Below, piece after piece: positions 1 to 10,183 of a stretch of DNA of 26,889 nucleotides. The stretch lies in assembly GCA_036897625.1 (NCBI GenBank), contig JAYMTA010000560.1, forward strand, positions 1 to 26,889, read 5' to 3'. A program made the position numbers and the translations under genes. Source of the DNA: Pelargonium cotyledonis (taxonomy: Eukaryota; Streptophyta; Magnoliopsida; Geraniales; Geraniaceae). Below the pieces are notes generated by a model. It was not told where the DNA came from. It saw nothing but the letters and a program-made list of their open reading frames with translations, and made no database searches. Each line of letters opens with the position of its first letter. The first letter of the stretch is position 1.

Positions 1-531
1 ATTTTTTATTAATAAAAAATAATTTATCTAAATAACTACTCAAAAAAAAATAATAATAACTACTCAAATATGCTTAAATAGGAAGAAGATAATAACTTAA
101 ATATTTAAAAATTACTATATATGTAATTATATCAATTGTTTAATATTTTTGTTAAAATCTGATCCTTTGAATATATATTTTGAATTTTTACGAAAAAATG
201 TTTTCTTATGAATTTATTTTGTGCGCTTACAATATATATATATCATTTATTTATGATTATGGATCTTTATTATTCTTTTATTATCTTTTCTTCTATTAAT
301 ATACACTTTGAATATGTTTCATTCCTATTATGCAATAGTAATCTCAATTCTATTTCAAACTAATCAAATAATTTTTGAAAAAAAATATACACATACCTCT
401 ATACAAAATACATAGCCATTTCAATATTTTATTAACCTATAAAGTTGACAGAAAAACATAATGTAAGTATTTAAATATTTAGAAGTTGAAGTAACTATCA
501 TTGTTTTTTAGTTTAACATTTTATTTATTTA
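1..531. other. AT-rich intergenic DNA
   Basis: No gene, tRNA or long open frame is visible on either strand. The stretch is strongly AT-rich with many short A and T runs and TA repeats. It ends at the T that flanks the Helitron terminus at 532. It does not hold the missing 3' exons of the kinase gene that lies to its right, which is notable because those exons would be expected on this side. Confidence 0.6.
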
Positions 532-900
532 CTAGCTTTTGAACCCGGCGTTGCTCGGGTTTTATAATCAAGATATTTTATTTTAACTGAGCAACATAGC
601 ACAACAATTTGACCTATGACAGATAACATATCTAAAAAGAGATGTTAAACGTGAATTTCAAGAACATGATAAATTTAAAAAGTTTAACCAATAATCGATG
701 CAAAAAATACTAATGTCTACAATTTTAAATATCTGCAAAAAATAAAATTAAAATTACATCCAATACATAAATAAATATGACAATGATTAAGGAAGATTCT
801 TAAACACTTCCTTGTACACGATGTTTTGAGTTCCTCCTTCACCATCATCATCAACTTGTATCATACCTGAATTCAATCTCGTTCTAGGCTTTTAGCAATC
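532..900 (-). mobile_element. Helitron 3' end with helicase C-terminal remnant
   Basis: On the minus strand the sequence shows a hairpin with arms ACCCG (556-560) and CGGGT (543-547 as read on the plus strand), followed about ten bases later by CTAG at 532-535 and then a T. This is the known 3' terminus of plant Helitrons: a short GC-rich hairpin, then CTRR, inserted before a T. Farther in, minus-strand codons from 855 to the stop at 787-789 read VDDDGEGGTQNIVYKEVFKN followed by Leu-Pro. That is the usual tail of the Rep/helicase (PIF1-like) protein of plant Helitrons. The body of the helicase is absent, so this is a decayed or internally deleted copy. The 5' end is not certain; a TCTACTATATG stretch near 1004-1014 (minus) is a weak candidate. 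Seen: hairpin, CTAG and peptide. Inferred: element class and extent. Confidence 0.72.
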
Positions 901-1168
901 AACTTGTAAGTATAAGGATGATAAAAAACACAAATTAGTTTTTACACCGAAAGGCAGTATTTATAATGAAAGACATATATTGTTTCTATGATACATATAG
1001 TAGAGTTATATAATAACTCAAATTCTCATATTAATTAAAGTGAAAAAGACAATTATAAATCAGTGTTTTATAACAATTATAATATGATCTTCACAACAAA
1101 AACGTACACAAACAGAATTATTAAAAGAAATAGAATTACAATCAACACAAAAACAACTCAAATAATTA

Positions 1169-2871
1169 TCATTCCTTATTAATACATATATGAATATAAA
1201 ATAAAGCTAAATCCACAGGATCTCTTCCCGTAATTGCTTCCAAGAGTACAACCCCAAAGCTATAAACATCACTCTTTTCATTTAAAAGACCAGTATTTGC
1301 ATATTCAGGAGCCACATATCTGCAATATTTTGAGCAGAAAAATTATAGGGATGGAATGGAAGACATTTATGAATTAATATCATTACTGAGCAATAATACT
1401 TTAATAAACTATGAGATTGCAGTTTTGAAATATATGGACAGTGTAACACATCAGATATTATACTTACCCAAAAGTTCCCATAACTCGAGTTGTGACATGA
1501 CTTTTACCAGCACCTAGCAACTTAGCAAGGCCAAAATCAGATACCTTGGCATTGAATTCATCATCAATCAATATATTGCTTGATTTTATGTCTCGGTGCA
1601 CCACTTTTGGTTCTATGGCCTCATGCAAGTAAGCAAGACTGAAACAAAAATATTGGGTTAAATTAGCACTAAATGTTTAAACAATGATGTAGATGATTTG
1701 ACTTACGCTTTAGCAGTGCCAAGCAGAGCCTTCATACGGGCCTCCCAAGTAAGATATCCATACTGCCGCATACCCCCATGAAGCCATTGCTCTAAGTTAC
1801 CATTGTTCATATACTCATAAACCAAGATCCTAAAATTTACAGTACAAGTTAGATAAGCTACCCCTTGCTCATTTAGGATTTACAAAGGTTTCAACACCTA
1901 GTAGTAAGAGTAACTTGTATTTATTGGTAACAAATGCAAATTGGTGACGTAAATAATTATCCATGCTCAACAATATGTAAAATAAGAGGTACCTGTGAGT
2001 CCCTTCAACACAATATCCAAGAAGACGAACCAAATTCTTATGGCGCACATGGCCAATAGCTTCAACTTCCACTCTAAATTCTTTCTCTGCTTGTCCCCTG
2101 AGGAGAGTAAATTTTGGACTTGAACACTAAACGTAATTAAAACTAATATTGAACCATGTATTTGTGAGTGTGTAAAGTCAGAAAAGATAGCCATCATATT
2201 CAAACTCACAGGTTGTTTAGGATCTTCTTCACTGCAACTGGAGTCCCATTGATCAAATTTCCCCGATAAACAATTCCATAACCACCCTCACCAATGACAC
2301 TATCCTTTGAAAACCGGTTTGTCGCAAGCTCAAGATCTCTTAACGTAAACCAATGCCCCCAACCCAAGTGAGAGACTTCAGGCAGGCCAATTAGGGGAGA
2401 AGGGGCAGTTAGAGGATAAGATGAAGAAGGCTTATACACAGTAACTGAGCCAGAGTCTTCTCCTGATTGGGAACCGCAGCCATCTTTGTCTATATGATGA
2501 AATGAGCCTGACTGACTGCTAATGTCTCCATTCTTAGATTTCCCCATATCAAAATGAACCATAACTTTATCAGATTCTTTGTCCCTAGATTTATCATGAA
2601 TTGTAAGAAGAATTCCGTCACGTGGAACAAAGTTTCTTGCCAAGACTTGGTCCACCCGCACTTCCTTGATTTCCTTTGAAACAGTTGGTATTTGGCTAAC
2701 AGGTATGTGGTCTCTGCATCTTCTTGACTTCTTTTGTTTAGTTAGACATAAAGGCAATATGGAGAGGATAACTATGATAAATAGTCCAACAGCAATCCCA
2801 ATAACCTCCCAGGTCTTAAGACCAAAAATGGCAGTTTTCTTGGACAATTCCGCATTTAGATCAGTGGCCAT
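1169..2871 (-). CDS. Receptor-like serine/threonine kinase (At1g09440/At3g59110 group), 3'-truncated
   Basis: Single-pass plasma-membrane kinase of the small-ectodomain RLK group. Minus-strand exons are 2871-2210, 2097-1993, 1829-1707, 1638-1468 and 1319-1169, all with GT-AG borders and matching phases. The protein starts [19 protein letters not shown]. It has a transmembrane helix at about residues 24-44, a basic stop-transfer (KQKKSRR) and a juxtamembrane region ending [12 protein letters not shown]. The kinase shows GEGGYG (194-199), Lys215, HRDIKSSN (Asp313), DFG (331-333) and APE (357-359). Family identity stops abruptly after GRDPVD (Asp390, codon 1213-1211). The frame then runs 13 unrelated codons to a stop at 1169-1171, with no splice donor at the junction. 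Relatives have about 110 more residues (subdomains X-XI and tail). A noncoding first exon probably lies upstream, with a good donor AAG|GTAAGG at 3296/3295 and an acceptor near 2893. The product is likely an inactive or decoy kinase, or a recent pseudogene. Confidence 0.85.
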
Positions 2872-3295
2872 TTTTATTGGATCTCCAGATGCCTTCAGAA
2901 CCATATAAGAAACATGAAAATGCAATGTTACTATTAGAAAATTGCACATTGATTGAGGTTGATATCATTTCCTTCATAACATGAAGTCACTAATTTCCTT
3001 TTTCATATGCATCTCTCTTTTTCCTAGGAACCCATCCGAGAAAGCTATTCATTTTGATCATGCCTAAGATTGGAACAAAACATACCACCCTAGGTACACA
3101 AAACTAAAGAAGTGCCATATCATTTACAGATCAAAGAGAACAATGCAAATTCAAAACTTGTGTACCTATTGCTCAAAATGTGTTCCCAATAAAAAGTAAA
3201 AACGCAAACTTTTCATGGGACGCAATTAGAAAAATGCAGAAACATGAAAATCAAATCCAAAGCTTCACGTCAAGAGGGTTTCTTCATTTCCTTAC

Positions 3296-3722
3296 CTTCC
3301 TACTGTGGGATTCACAAGAACCAAGTCGAAGCCACGGATCACTGAAAACCCCCCAGCCCGGATCTCAGACAGCATCAACCAGACCCATCTCTAGGAAAAA
3401 ACAAAAAACCCAAATGAACCCAGTGGACAGAAATTCCAGTTAAATAGGCCAAATGGGTTGATTTGTTTTCTGGGTCTTCCCCGTGAAGGAAAAGGGTCTC
3501 GAAATTTAAGCTGGGACGGAGCTTTCCGGGAGCAGTGGCGAGCCTGGTGAAAACCCAAGACGTAGAAGCAGAAATGGGGTGTTTGTTGTTGCAGAGAGGT
3601 GTGGGAGAGAAGGAGAAGAAGAACATTGAAGAATGGTGGTGGTGGGGGGTAAGGAGAAGAGGAGATGGAGCTGTCAGTGGTAGGTGAAGATGGCTTGCAG
3701 CAGAGAGGGAGATACAGTACAC
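3296..3722 (-). promoter_or_regulatory. Probable 5' leader exon and promoter-proximal region of the receptor-like kinase gene
   Basis: The minus strand here is rich in C and T, as plant leaders often are, and is less AT-rich than its surroundings. At its inner end a strong donor, AAG|GTAAGG (3296/3295), could pair with an acceptor near 2893, giving a roughly 400-bp 5'UTR intron just before the start codon at 2871. A 115-codon open frame (3722-3375, minus) lies inside it. It is rich in Ser, Pro and Leu and has no recognisable domain, so I treat it as leader sequence rather than a gene. A transcription start was not identified. Confidence 0.4.
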
Positions 3723-4936
3723 AACAAGTTACTTTGATCTCTTCTGCTGTTTGTTATTGGGCATGACTGATCATCAGTAACTTTTAATTTGTTTTCCATT
3801 TGGCTCTATTTCAAATCCTCTGTTTGCTCACTACTACTCTGCTACGTTTTTTTTCTTCTTCCTCTCTGAATATTAAGATATAGCTTGATGGTGACAGTAG
3901 CTGAAGCATTTATTGTTTTGTTTTTTTTTAACTTCTTTCTAATAAGTTATTGTTCAGTAATTTGCTAAATTTTGTTTCGGGTCGGATTCGGGTTGTTGAA
4001 TTCTATCTCAGCCCTAAAATATTTTGAGTTAGTCGGGTTAGAGTTTCAGATTTTAAAGATAAAATATACTAAATTGTGTGAATTTATTAGACCTGGACAA
4101 AAAATTTATATAGTTGGGCCGGGTTATGATCATGTAAGAGCAAAGTTCGTTTAAAGTCCAAATTGTCGCCTTTAATAATTACTAATTAGACATCTCTTGT
4201 TAATATTTGAAAATAGTGGTGATGAACTTTTAAAATTTATTACAGTCAAAAAGTTACTATCATCTAAAAATTTAAGTTAATAGTTGATATCATCATTTAT
4301 ATTTTAATATTACATCCTACAACGCTCCTTTACATGCAAGTCCATTATGGTTTTGCTGGTGGACAAATAAGAGCATAGTTTATTCTTGTTTTTAACTTTT
4401 CGATTGGCCGAAGAAACATAGATAGAAGTTCATTTTTTTCTATAAATAGAAGAATGTGATATAGAAAGCTAAAAAAAGAAGATAACAAATCCATCACAGA
4501 ATAAATTCAAATTTGGGACATAAATGTCGTGTTAATTTTGATGTCATGATGGAAAATCAATTCAACTGAAATACAATCTTCATTTTTGTACTTAGTCTTA
4601 ACACATGTATTCCTTTATCAAATTGTTTATTTATTGTGCTGTTACAAAACAAACTTAGTAGTGCACAAATTCAAGTTTTTGTACCATAAATAGCAAGTTT
4701 CTTAATCATTCTACAAACTCAATTTTAATGGGAACCTTTGGCTCTGGTTGTAAAAAAAAAAAGGTGCTGGCCACCATTTTAGCTTTAAAGAATCTAAAAC
4801 GACAAGAAAAAGATTGGCATATCATATGCTATTTACTAGTTAGTGTCGTGTTGGATTCTTTGTGTGTATAAGAAAAGCAAGCAAGTGTGTGTGCTTATAC
4901 ATTCATTGTTTTCTTCTGGTTTTTGGTTCTATGTAG
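3723..4936. other. Intergenic AT-rich DNA
   Basis: No gene could be supported. Short frames such as 3972-4154 (+) have no recognisable domain and ordinary AT-rich composition. The stretch holds poly-A/T runs and nothing with clear terminal repeats. The left part presumably contains the promoter of the kinase gene. Confidence 0.5.
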
Positions 4937-5107
4937 ATGCAATTTGCACCAACTCTCATACCTAAACTTTCAAAAGAATCATCCACTCCGGTTGTACGTG
5001 ATGTATTCAAGGAAGTAAATGGAAGGTTTATTATACCGGGATCATTAAGCAACGCTGATCAGAGTCCGAGAAACAAGTATAAATCAAGGTGCGAAAACTT
5101 ACTATAA
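4937..5107 (+). CDS. Short exon-like ORF of unknown function
   Basis: A 56-codon frame runs from ATG 4937 to TAA 5105-5107 and begins MQFAPTLIPKLSKESSTPVV. It has mixed, protein-like codon use that stands out in very AT-rich surroundings. A T-rich tract ending in TAG lies directly before the ATG, resembling a 3' splice site. AAG|GTGCGA at about 5088 resembles a 5' splice site, so this may be one exon of a larger gene or a stray exon from a broken one. I do not recognise the protein. No partner exons were found nearby, so it could equally be a chance ORF. Confidence 0.2.
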   Translation: MQFAPTLIPKLSKESSTPVVRDVFKEVNGRFIIPGSLSNADQSPRNKYKSRCENLL

Positions 5108-5359
5108 TACGTCAAATACGTGTATATCATTTCACCTAACATGCATGCAGCCAGCTTTTGGGTACCAATTTAATGACTTCGTTTTTTTTTCATCATGAGA
5201 AAATCTTAAAGTTAAAACTTTTATCCACTTGATTAATATTTTATATAATTTTATGAATATAATATGTAAATCATACTGTAGTAAAAAAACTTAAATAAAC
5301 ATATACGGACACCTCTCGGATGAATGAAAATAAATTTTGATGGGAGCTCTCAAAGAATT

Positions 5360-5700
5360 TCGGGTTTATGTGGTGTTGGAGTTGTTGGTAGAGACCATAC
5401 GGGTGCTTGGGTTGGGGCTAGCTCTATCATCGTGGGTTGGGCGGAGGCCGGCGTAGCTTTGGGAATATTATATTGGGCATGTGTTTGGCGGAATCTTTGA
5501 GATGTCAAAAAATTGTTGTTGAAGTAGATGCTAGTTCTGTTATCTATTTATTTTATTTACGTGGTTGTGACTTTCAATTCTGGAGAACCTTAATCTTATA
5601 GTGTAGGGATAGACTTTCTCGATTCGAAGATTCTATGTTTTTACAAGTGGGAAGGCAAGGAAATTTTGTGGCGGATTTTATGACCAAATTTTGTTTTTGA
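5360..5700 (+). mobile_element. Decayed RNase H-like (RVT_3) fragment, LINE-type
   Basis: Plus-strand translation gives, in order, GVGVVGRDHTGAWVGASS, then KIVVEVDASSVIYLF (in a shifted frame), then GNFVADFMTK before a stop at 5698-5700. These correspond to the three signature blocks of the plant RVT_3 RNase H-like domain: G-x-x-RD-x-x-G at the start, E-x-D at the second acidic strand, and N-x-VAD-x-x-AK at the end. This domain sits at the C terminus of many plant LINEs and also occurs in domesticated genes. Here it is interrupted by a frame change and in-frame stops, and no reverse transcriptase precedes it. It is therefore a dead fragment of about 340 bp. No poly-A tail or target duplication was identified. 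Confidence 0.6.
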
Positions 5701-8416
5701 TCTTTTTCGCATTGTAATATTTTATTTCAACCGTCTTTAGGTGCCCATCAAAACAACACGAAAAAGAAGGAGAAGAGAAAAAAGAGATAACAACATTTTG
5801 TCACCACTTGATTTATGGAATTACTTTGACACAATGGTCCCAATTAAATCTTATGATCCTTGCAATTAATTAAGGGTTGAAAGTTGAAACCAACCAAAAA
5901 TTCACAAAACTAGGAAGTCATGATTCAGAGGCAGTATCATTATTGATCAACATCCCAATGCAACCAACAAAATTAGAGATAATTAATAATGATTACTCTT
6001 TAACTTATGTTTACCAATATCCCATTAATTCATGGTAGACCCCTTAAGTAGTTGCATTTTTAAAATGTACAGCTAGTGTTCTACATTTCCTATTTGAAAG
6101 GACAAAACTTCAATAATTGCAAATGGGCGCTTGAAAGACAAATCAAATGGATATGGTTAAGTGTGTTGTTCTCCATGTTCCATTTAATTTTTTAAATACT
6201 TTACCTATTTGCAATCACTTCTTGGCTCTTATATCAGTAAACGTAACAATCGAATCTCGAACTTCTTTTTTGTGTCGTTGATGGTTTTAGGATAATTAGA
6301 GGACAATCAACCATTCACATTAGTACAATAAAAGCAAGGAAATAAAACACAAGAAGAATTGAAATGCCCAATGTACAAAGTAACTCATGAAAATAGGATT
6401 TATTGAGAACCATAGTAGCTTATGAGTCTAGGGATTGCGCTCCGGCGAATGCTCGCAAACATAGTGTCAATCAATGCTGATTTGTTCATTTATGAAAAGA
6501 TCGAATTGGATTGTGTCGTGAATAGAACATGCTCGGTTTGTGGATTTTGCAAGTATTTGGTGACTTTTTTCTTCATAAACAAATAATTTGATTTCTCGAC
6601 TTTTAATTATAAATAATAAACGGTCTTGTACATGTTAGATCCAAAATATAAAGTCACGTTGAACACAAGAAAATAAGACAAGAATATCAAGGCATACTAT
6701 CTAGTTTATTTCATTGTAAGTTATATGTATTGCAACACAACGATAATTGCATCTATTTGTCTTATAATTCGGGTGCTCTGCACCATAAAATCATGAAAAA
6801 GTGAAAATATTATATATGTCAAATTGTTGTTCGTTGAATTTAATTTTAAATTCTAAAAGTATGGAACATGTATTTCTCGTACATTTTCAAGTTTTTCTTT
6901 GAGTGCCACCAATACTTGTGCAGTGCATCTATTAGCCGTGCATGAGGTTAATTAAAATGGTGTAATTTTTTTATTTATTAAAGTTGGTTAATTAGTCCAC
7001 GTATGACGTGTCATCTTTGAAAAAGAAATGGTACCCAACGTGATTAGAAAGCTAATGAAAACATTTTGTGGGGTATTATGGATTTAATTTATGTTCAATT
7101 AACTATAATTGTTAACTCTTAATTTAAATAACCAAAACATGTGGTCCAATATAAAAATAAAATCAAAGCCAAAATATTGTGATTGTGTGGCATAACATAA
7201 ACAATGTATTAGCTCGTGTATCTTGTTCCTAATATCACAACTCACACACGGATTTGGCACAAAATAATTTATATAAATAATGTAATTAAATTTTTTTATC
7301 GTGAAAACTTATCGACCTAAAATACATGTTATGTTTAATTTGTACTTTTTTATCCAAAGTAATTGTCTTATACTTTTAAAATTAAAATTAGTTATGTACA
7401 AATTACACACAACATCTTTGTAATAACTCGGTTTAGTTATATCATTAGGTTTATTACAACTTGTGCATGATGAACAGAAGATGAAATATAGTATATTATC
7501 AACTAATTTCTTTCTAATTTTCTCAAAATAAAAGCTAATGAAAACGTTATTTTAATTTTATTGGAGAACATTGAATTGGATGATGTTTTTTAATTATAGA
7601 TTTTTTTAATAAAAAAATAGGAGGAGGAGGAGAAAGGTATGTAGTGATATAAATTACCGAGAATGTTGTACTTAGTTCACTTTGCTTATTAATTTATAAT
7701 AAATCTGATCCTTTTTCGGTTTTTGACTTTTCCAGTATCTGGCAGTCTTGGGATTTTTTTCTTAGTCGCTACTGAGAGGGGGTTCATGAAAATGTCTGGT
7801 TCATTAATTAAATCTCCCGCGTGAGTAGCATAATGATTCTGGTCGAAGTATGTTTCTCTCTTAAATTCTCACGTACATATAAGATCCCTCTCAACCGGGT
7901 CCCATTTGAAGCTTAAGTTAGTAGCTAGTCTTTTTCTCTCAAGCGTAAATTTGTTCATCTATCTCAACTTACCCCGCTTTCAATTCGCTTGATACATCTC
8001 TTTATAGAACAAGTTCGGGATGAATGTTGTTTCGACCGTACTACCTCCTAATGTATTACCACGCCTTTTGCTAGTGAGGCCTCGTCTGGACGGACCCTAT
8101 GTGTCCGTGAGTTGTTGTGGACTTCAAAAAAACATTGAAATTTTAAATCCATGCCTCACAATAATTTTGTCCAAAGTTTTGTGATTTCTCACACCTCTTT
8201 ATTAATAAAACTAATATTTTCACTATATGTATCATTAGTTTATAATATATATTCTTGAAAATCTTGGTACATTCAACGAATCAGCACCAACTAAACGTGA
8301 TGTACAAAAAATTATTTTAAGAAAAGGAAGGGTCTACCAAAACAAAGTGATAAAATAAAATAGAATTTGGTAGGATAGTTTGGTTGATTGGTGCAAATTA
8401 AATAGAATAATATGGA
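5701..8416. other. Intergenic AT-rich DNA without recognisable genes
   Basis: Read on both strands, this stretch shows no coding gene, RNA gene or clear terminal repeats. Most of it is very AT-rich. One sub-block, about 7690-8120, is noticeably less AT-rich and has a different texture, with few long A or T runs, but I could not assign it. A purine run of GGAGGAGGAGGAG occurs at about 7620-7632. Confidence 0.5.
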
Positions 8417-8613
8417 TATCAGTTGACTGATATAACTTTATATCAGTTGCATTAATGAGGTGATGACACCTCATTTAAAATCATGTATCTGGACGGGTCG
8501 TTCCGCTCTTACAAATTCACTTGACCGAGTATAAGTGAAATTTATTGAGATGTCATCGTTTCATTAGATTAGTTAAATTGTAACTGATATAAAGTTATAT
8601 CAGTCAACTGATA
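8417..8613. mobile_element. Foldback MITE with 32-bp perfect terminal inverted repeats
   Basis: The left arm at 8417-8448 begins TATCAGTTGACTGATATAAC. The right arm at 8582-8613 is its exact reverse complement over all 32 bases. The arms carry internal palindromes (ATCAGTTGACTGAT). The interior is also partly self-complementary: GAGGTGATGACACCTC near 8458 pairs imperfectly with GAGATGTCATCG near 8547, and AAATTCACTT pairs with AAGTGAAATTT around 8513-8550. The whole 197 bp could therefore fold into one long hairpin. It has no coding capacity. A target-site duplication is not obvious, so the superfamily is left open. Perfect arms argue for recent insertion or amplification. Confidence 0.8.
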
Positions 8614-9359
8614 CATATTTTACTCAATTAAATATATCTCAAGAATTTTTGGTTTCTAATAAAATTACGAATATTGGTATGATTCAAAGATTGATTTTCT
8701 TTATTTTTGGAGAAATGGAGAATCATTTCTGCTACCTTGTTGCAATCAAAATCTAGGCACAATCCACTATTCTTTCTTTGGATCTTTAATTCTATATATT
8801 TCTTGAGTAGTCATTAATAATCAATATTTGAAACCAAATTGATGTTGAAATAGCTCTGATTATATAATTAGATTGCCGACAATGATTTAGAGGTCGAAAT
8901 TAAGAGGGAAAAAAAGTGTTTGGACTCTCTCCCTCTCTTTGACAGGAAGAGTGATAGTACGAAATAATTAATAGTTACGGAAAAATATTTAGGATAGTCA
9001 GTTGCAAAATGTGTCAATTAGAATATGTCATACGTAATTATCCTGAAAACTAAAATAACTCTAACTCCAAACCATAGTAGTAAGATAAAAATTGTTTTGA
9101 TTCTGCTAATCATGAAAAAGACAATAGAGTCGACCAAGTGAAAATATGAATTGACCTCAAGTAAACTTATATATTTTTCCATGATATATATACAATGTTT
9201 TGAGCGTCACATTTTGAGATCATAGAGAAAAATTTTATTGAGTGGGGTGAAAAGAAATTACGATAAATAGTAGAGTTAACTTTTTTTTTTTGGTATTATA
9301 ACTCGAATCATAAACCTATATGAATAGTAAAAATAAAATGGATGATGCATTATAGTTAT
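8614..9359. other. Intergenic AT-rich DNA
   Basis: No gene or repeat structure was recognised here. It separates the foldback MITE from the hAT-like element and shows the same high AT content as the rest of the intergenic region. Confidence 0.5.
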
Positions 9360-10015
9360 GGGTGTGCGAAAAAAAAATTCCGTTATATCTGTTTATGCGA
9401 TTCGGAATTAATGGATATATCCGTTTAGGTAAATGATATTTGGATAGTAGTTAGTTGTTTGATAAGAGATTTTGTATTTTTTTGATCAGATATCCGCATC
9501 TGAACTAAAATAACGGATAATTATCCGATATTATCCAGCATCCGTATAAAAAGTATATTAATATATTTATATATTAACAGTTAAGTTTTTTCTTATAGAT
9601 ATAACATATTATCACCTGTGAAATGTTTCAATAATATAAATATTACATTTTTTAGTTAACATTGCGAGTTAAAAACTTATTTATAAGTTATAATTCAACG
9701 TTTTAATACTGTTTTACTTTGTATAAAAAGATATTTTTGTTGATGTTTATAACGTTTATTACAATGTCTATAAACATAAGTGTTTTCATTTATTTCTAAA
9801 AGACGTTTATAATGTTATTCAATTTGGTTATTTGAAAGATATGTCTTGTGTCAAATGATTTGAATATTTGGATAGTATCCGTTGTCGGAAAAAATTGTGG
9901 ATATGAATATGGATATTATCCAGATTTTGATGGATAGACATCGGTAAGAGTTTTTGAACATTTGATTCTGAAAAAAAAAAAAAAAATTCCGTATCCGAAA
10001 TCCGTTTTCACACCC
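9360..10015. mobile_element. Non-autonomous hAT-like element (MITE-like), 656 bp
   Basis: The ends are GGGTGTG (9360-9366) and CACACCC (10009-10015). Inside both ends lie an A/T run and copies of TTCCGT. Both subterminal regions are packed with short motifs of the ATATCCG/CGGATA type: for example ATATCCG near 9418, GATATCCGCATC near 9489, TTATCCGATATTATCC near 9520, then GGATAT and TATCCAG near 9900-9922, and GTATCCG at 9991. Terminal GGGTGTG and dense subterminal repeats are typical of plant hAT elements, where the repeats bind transposase. No transposase is encoded. An 8-bp target duplication is not clear at these borders, so the exact ends may be off by a few bases. It lies immediately upstream of the haspin promoter. 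Confidence 0.6.
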
Positions 10016-10084
10016 TAATCACAGACCTCAGTATCAGTAACACAAAAGGCCCAGTTGGCCCAATATTCCCATTCACTAAACGCA

Positions 10085-10155
10085 CCGTTTGGCATATCCA
10101 GTCCAGTCCTTCAAAATTCAAGGCAATCTCTCCCTCTCTCTCTCCCGCCCCAACA
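10085..10155 (+). promoter_or_regulatory. Haspin upstream region: AACGG core and TC-rich leader
   Basis: The 170 bp between the hAT-like element and the haspin ATG at 10184 must hold its core promoter and leader. It contains CCGTT at 10085-10089, which is AACGG on the minus strand, the core of the plant M-phase-specific activator element (MSA). A TCTCTCCCTCTCTCTCTCCC tract follows at about 10127-10146, typical of plant leaders. The MSA assignment rests on a five-base core plus haspin's known mitotic role. No TATA box is clear. Confidence 0.3.
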
Positions 10156-10183
10156 ACGATTCAATTTCAAAACTTTCTCTCAA

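Noticed and set aside
3375-3722. 115-codon minus-strand ORF upstream of the kinase
   Set aside because: Ser/Pro/Leu-rich low-complexity sequence with no recognised domain, lying in what looks like the CT-rich leader of the kinase gene.
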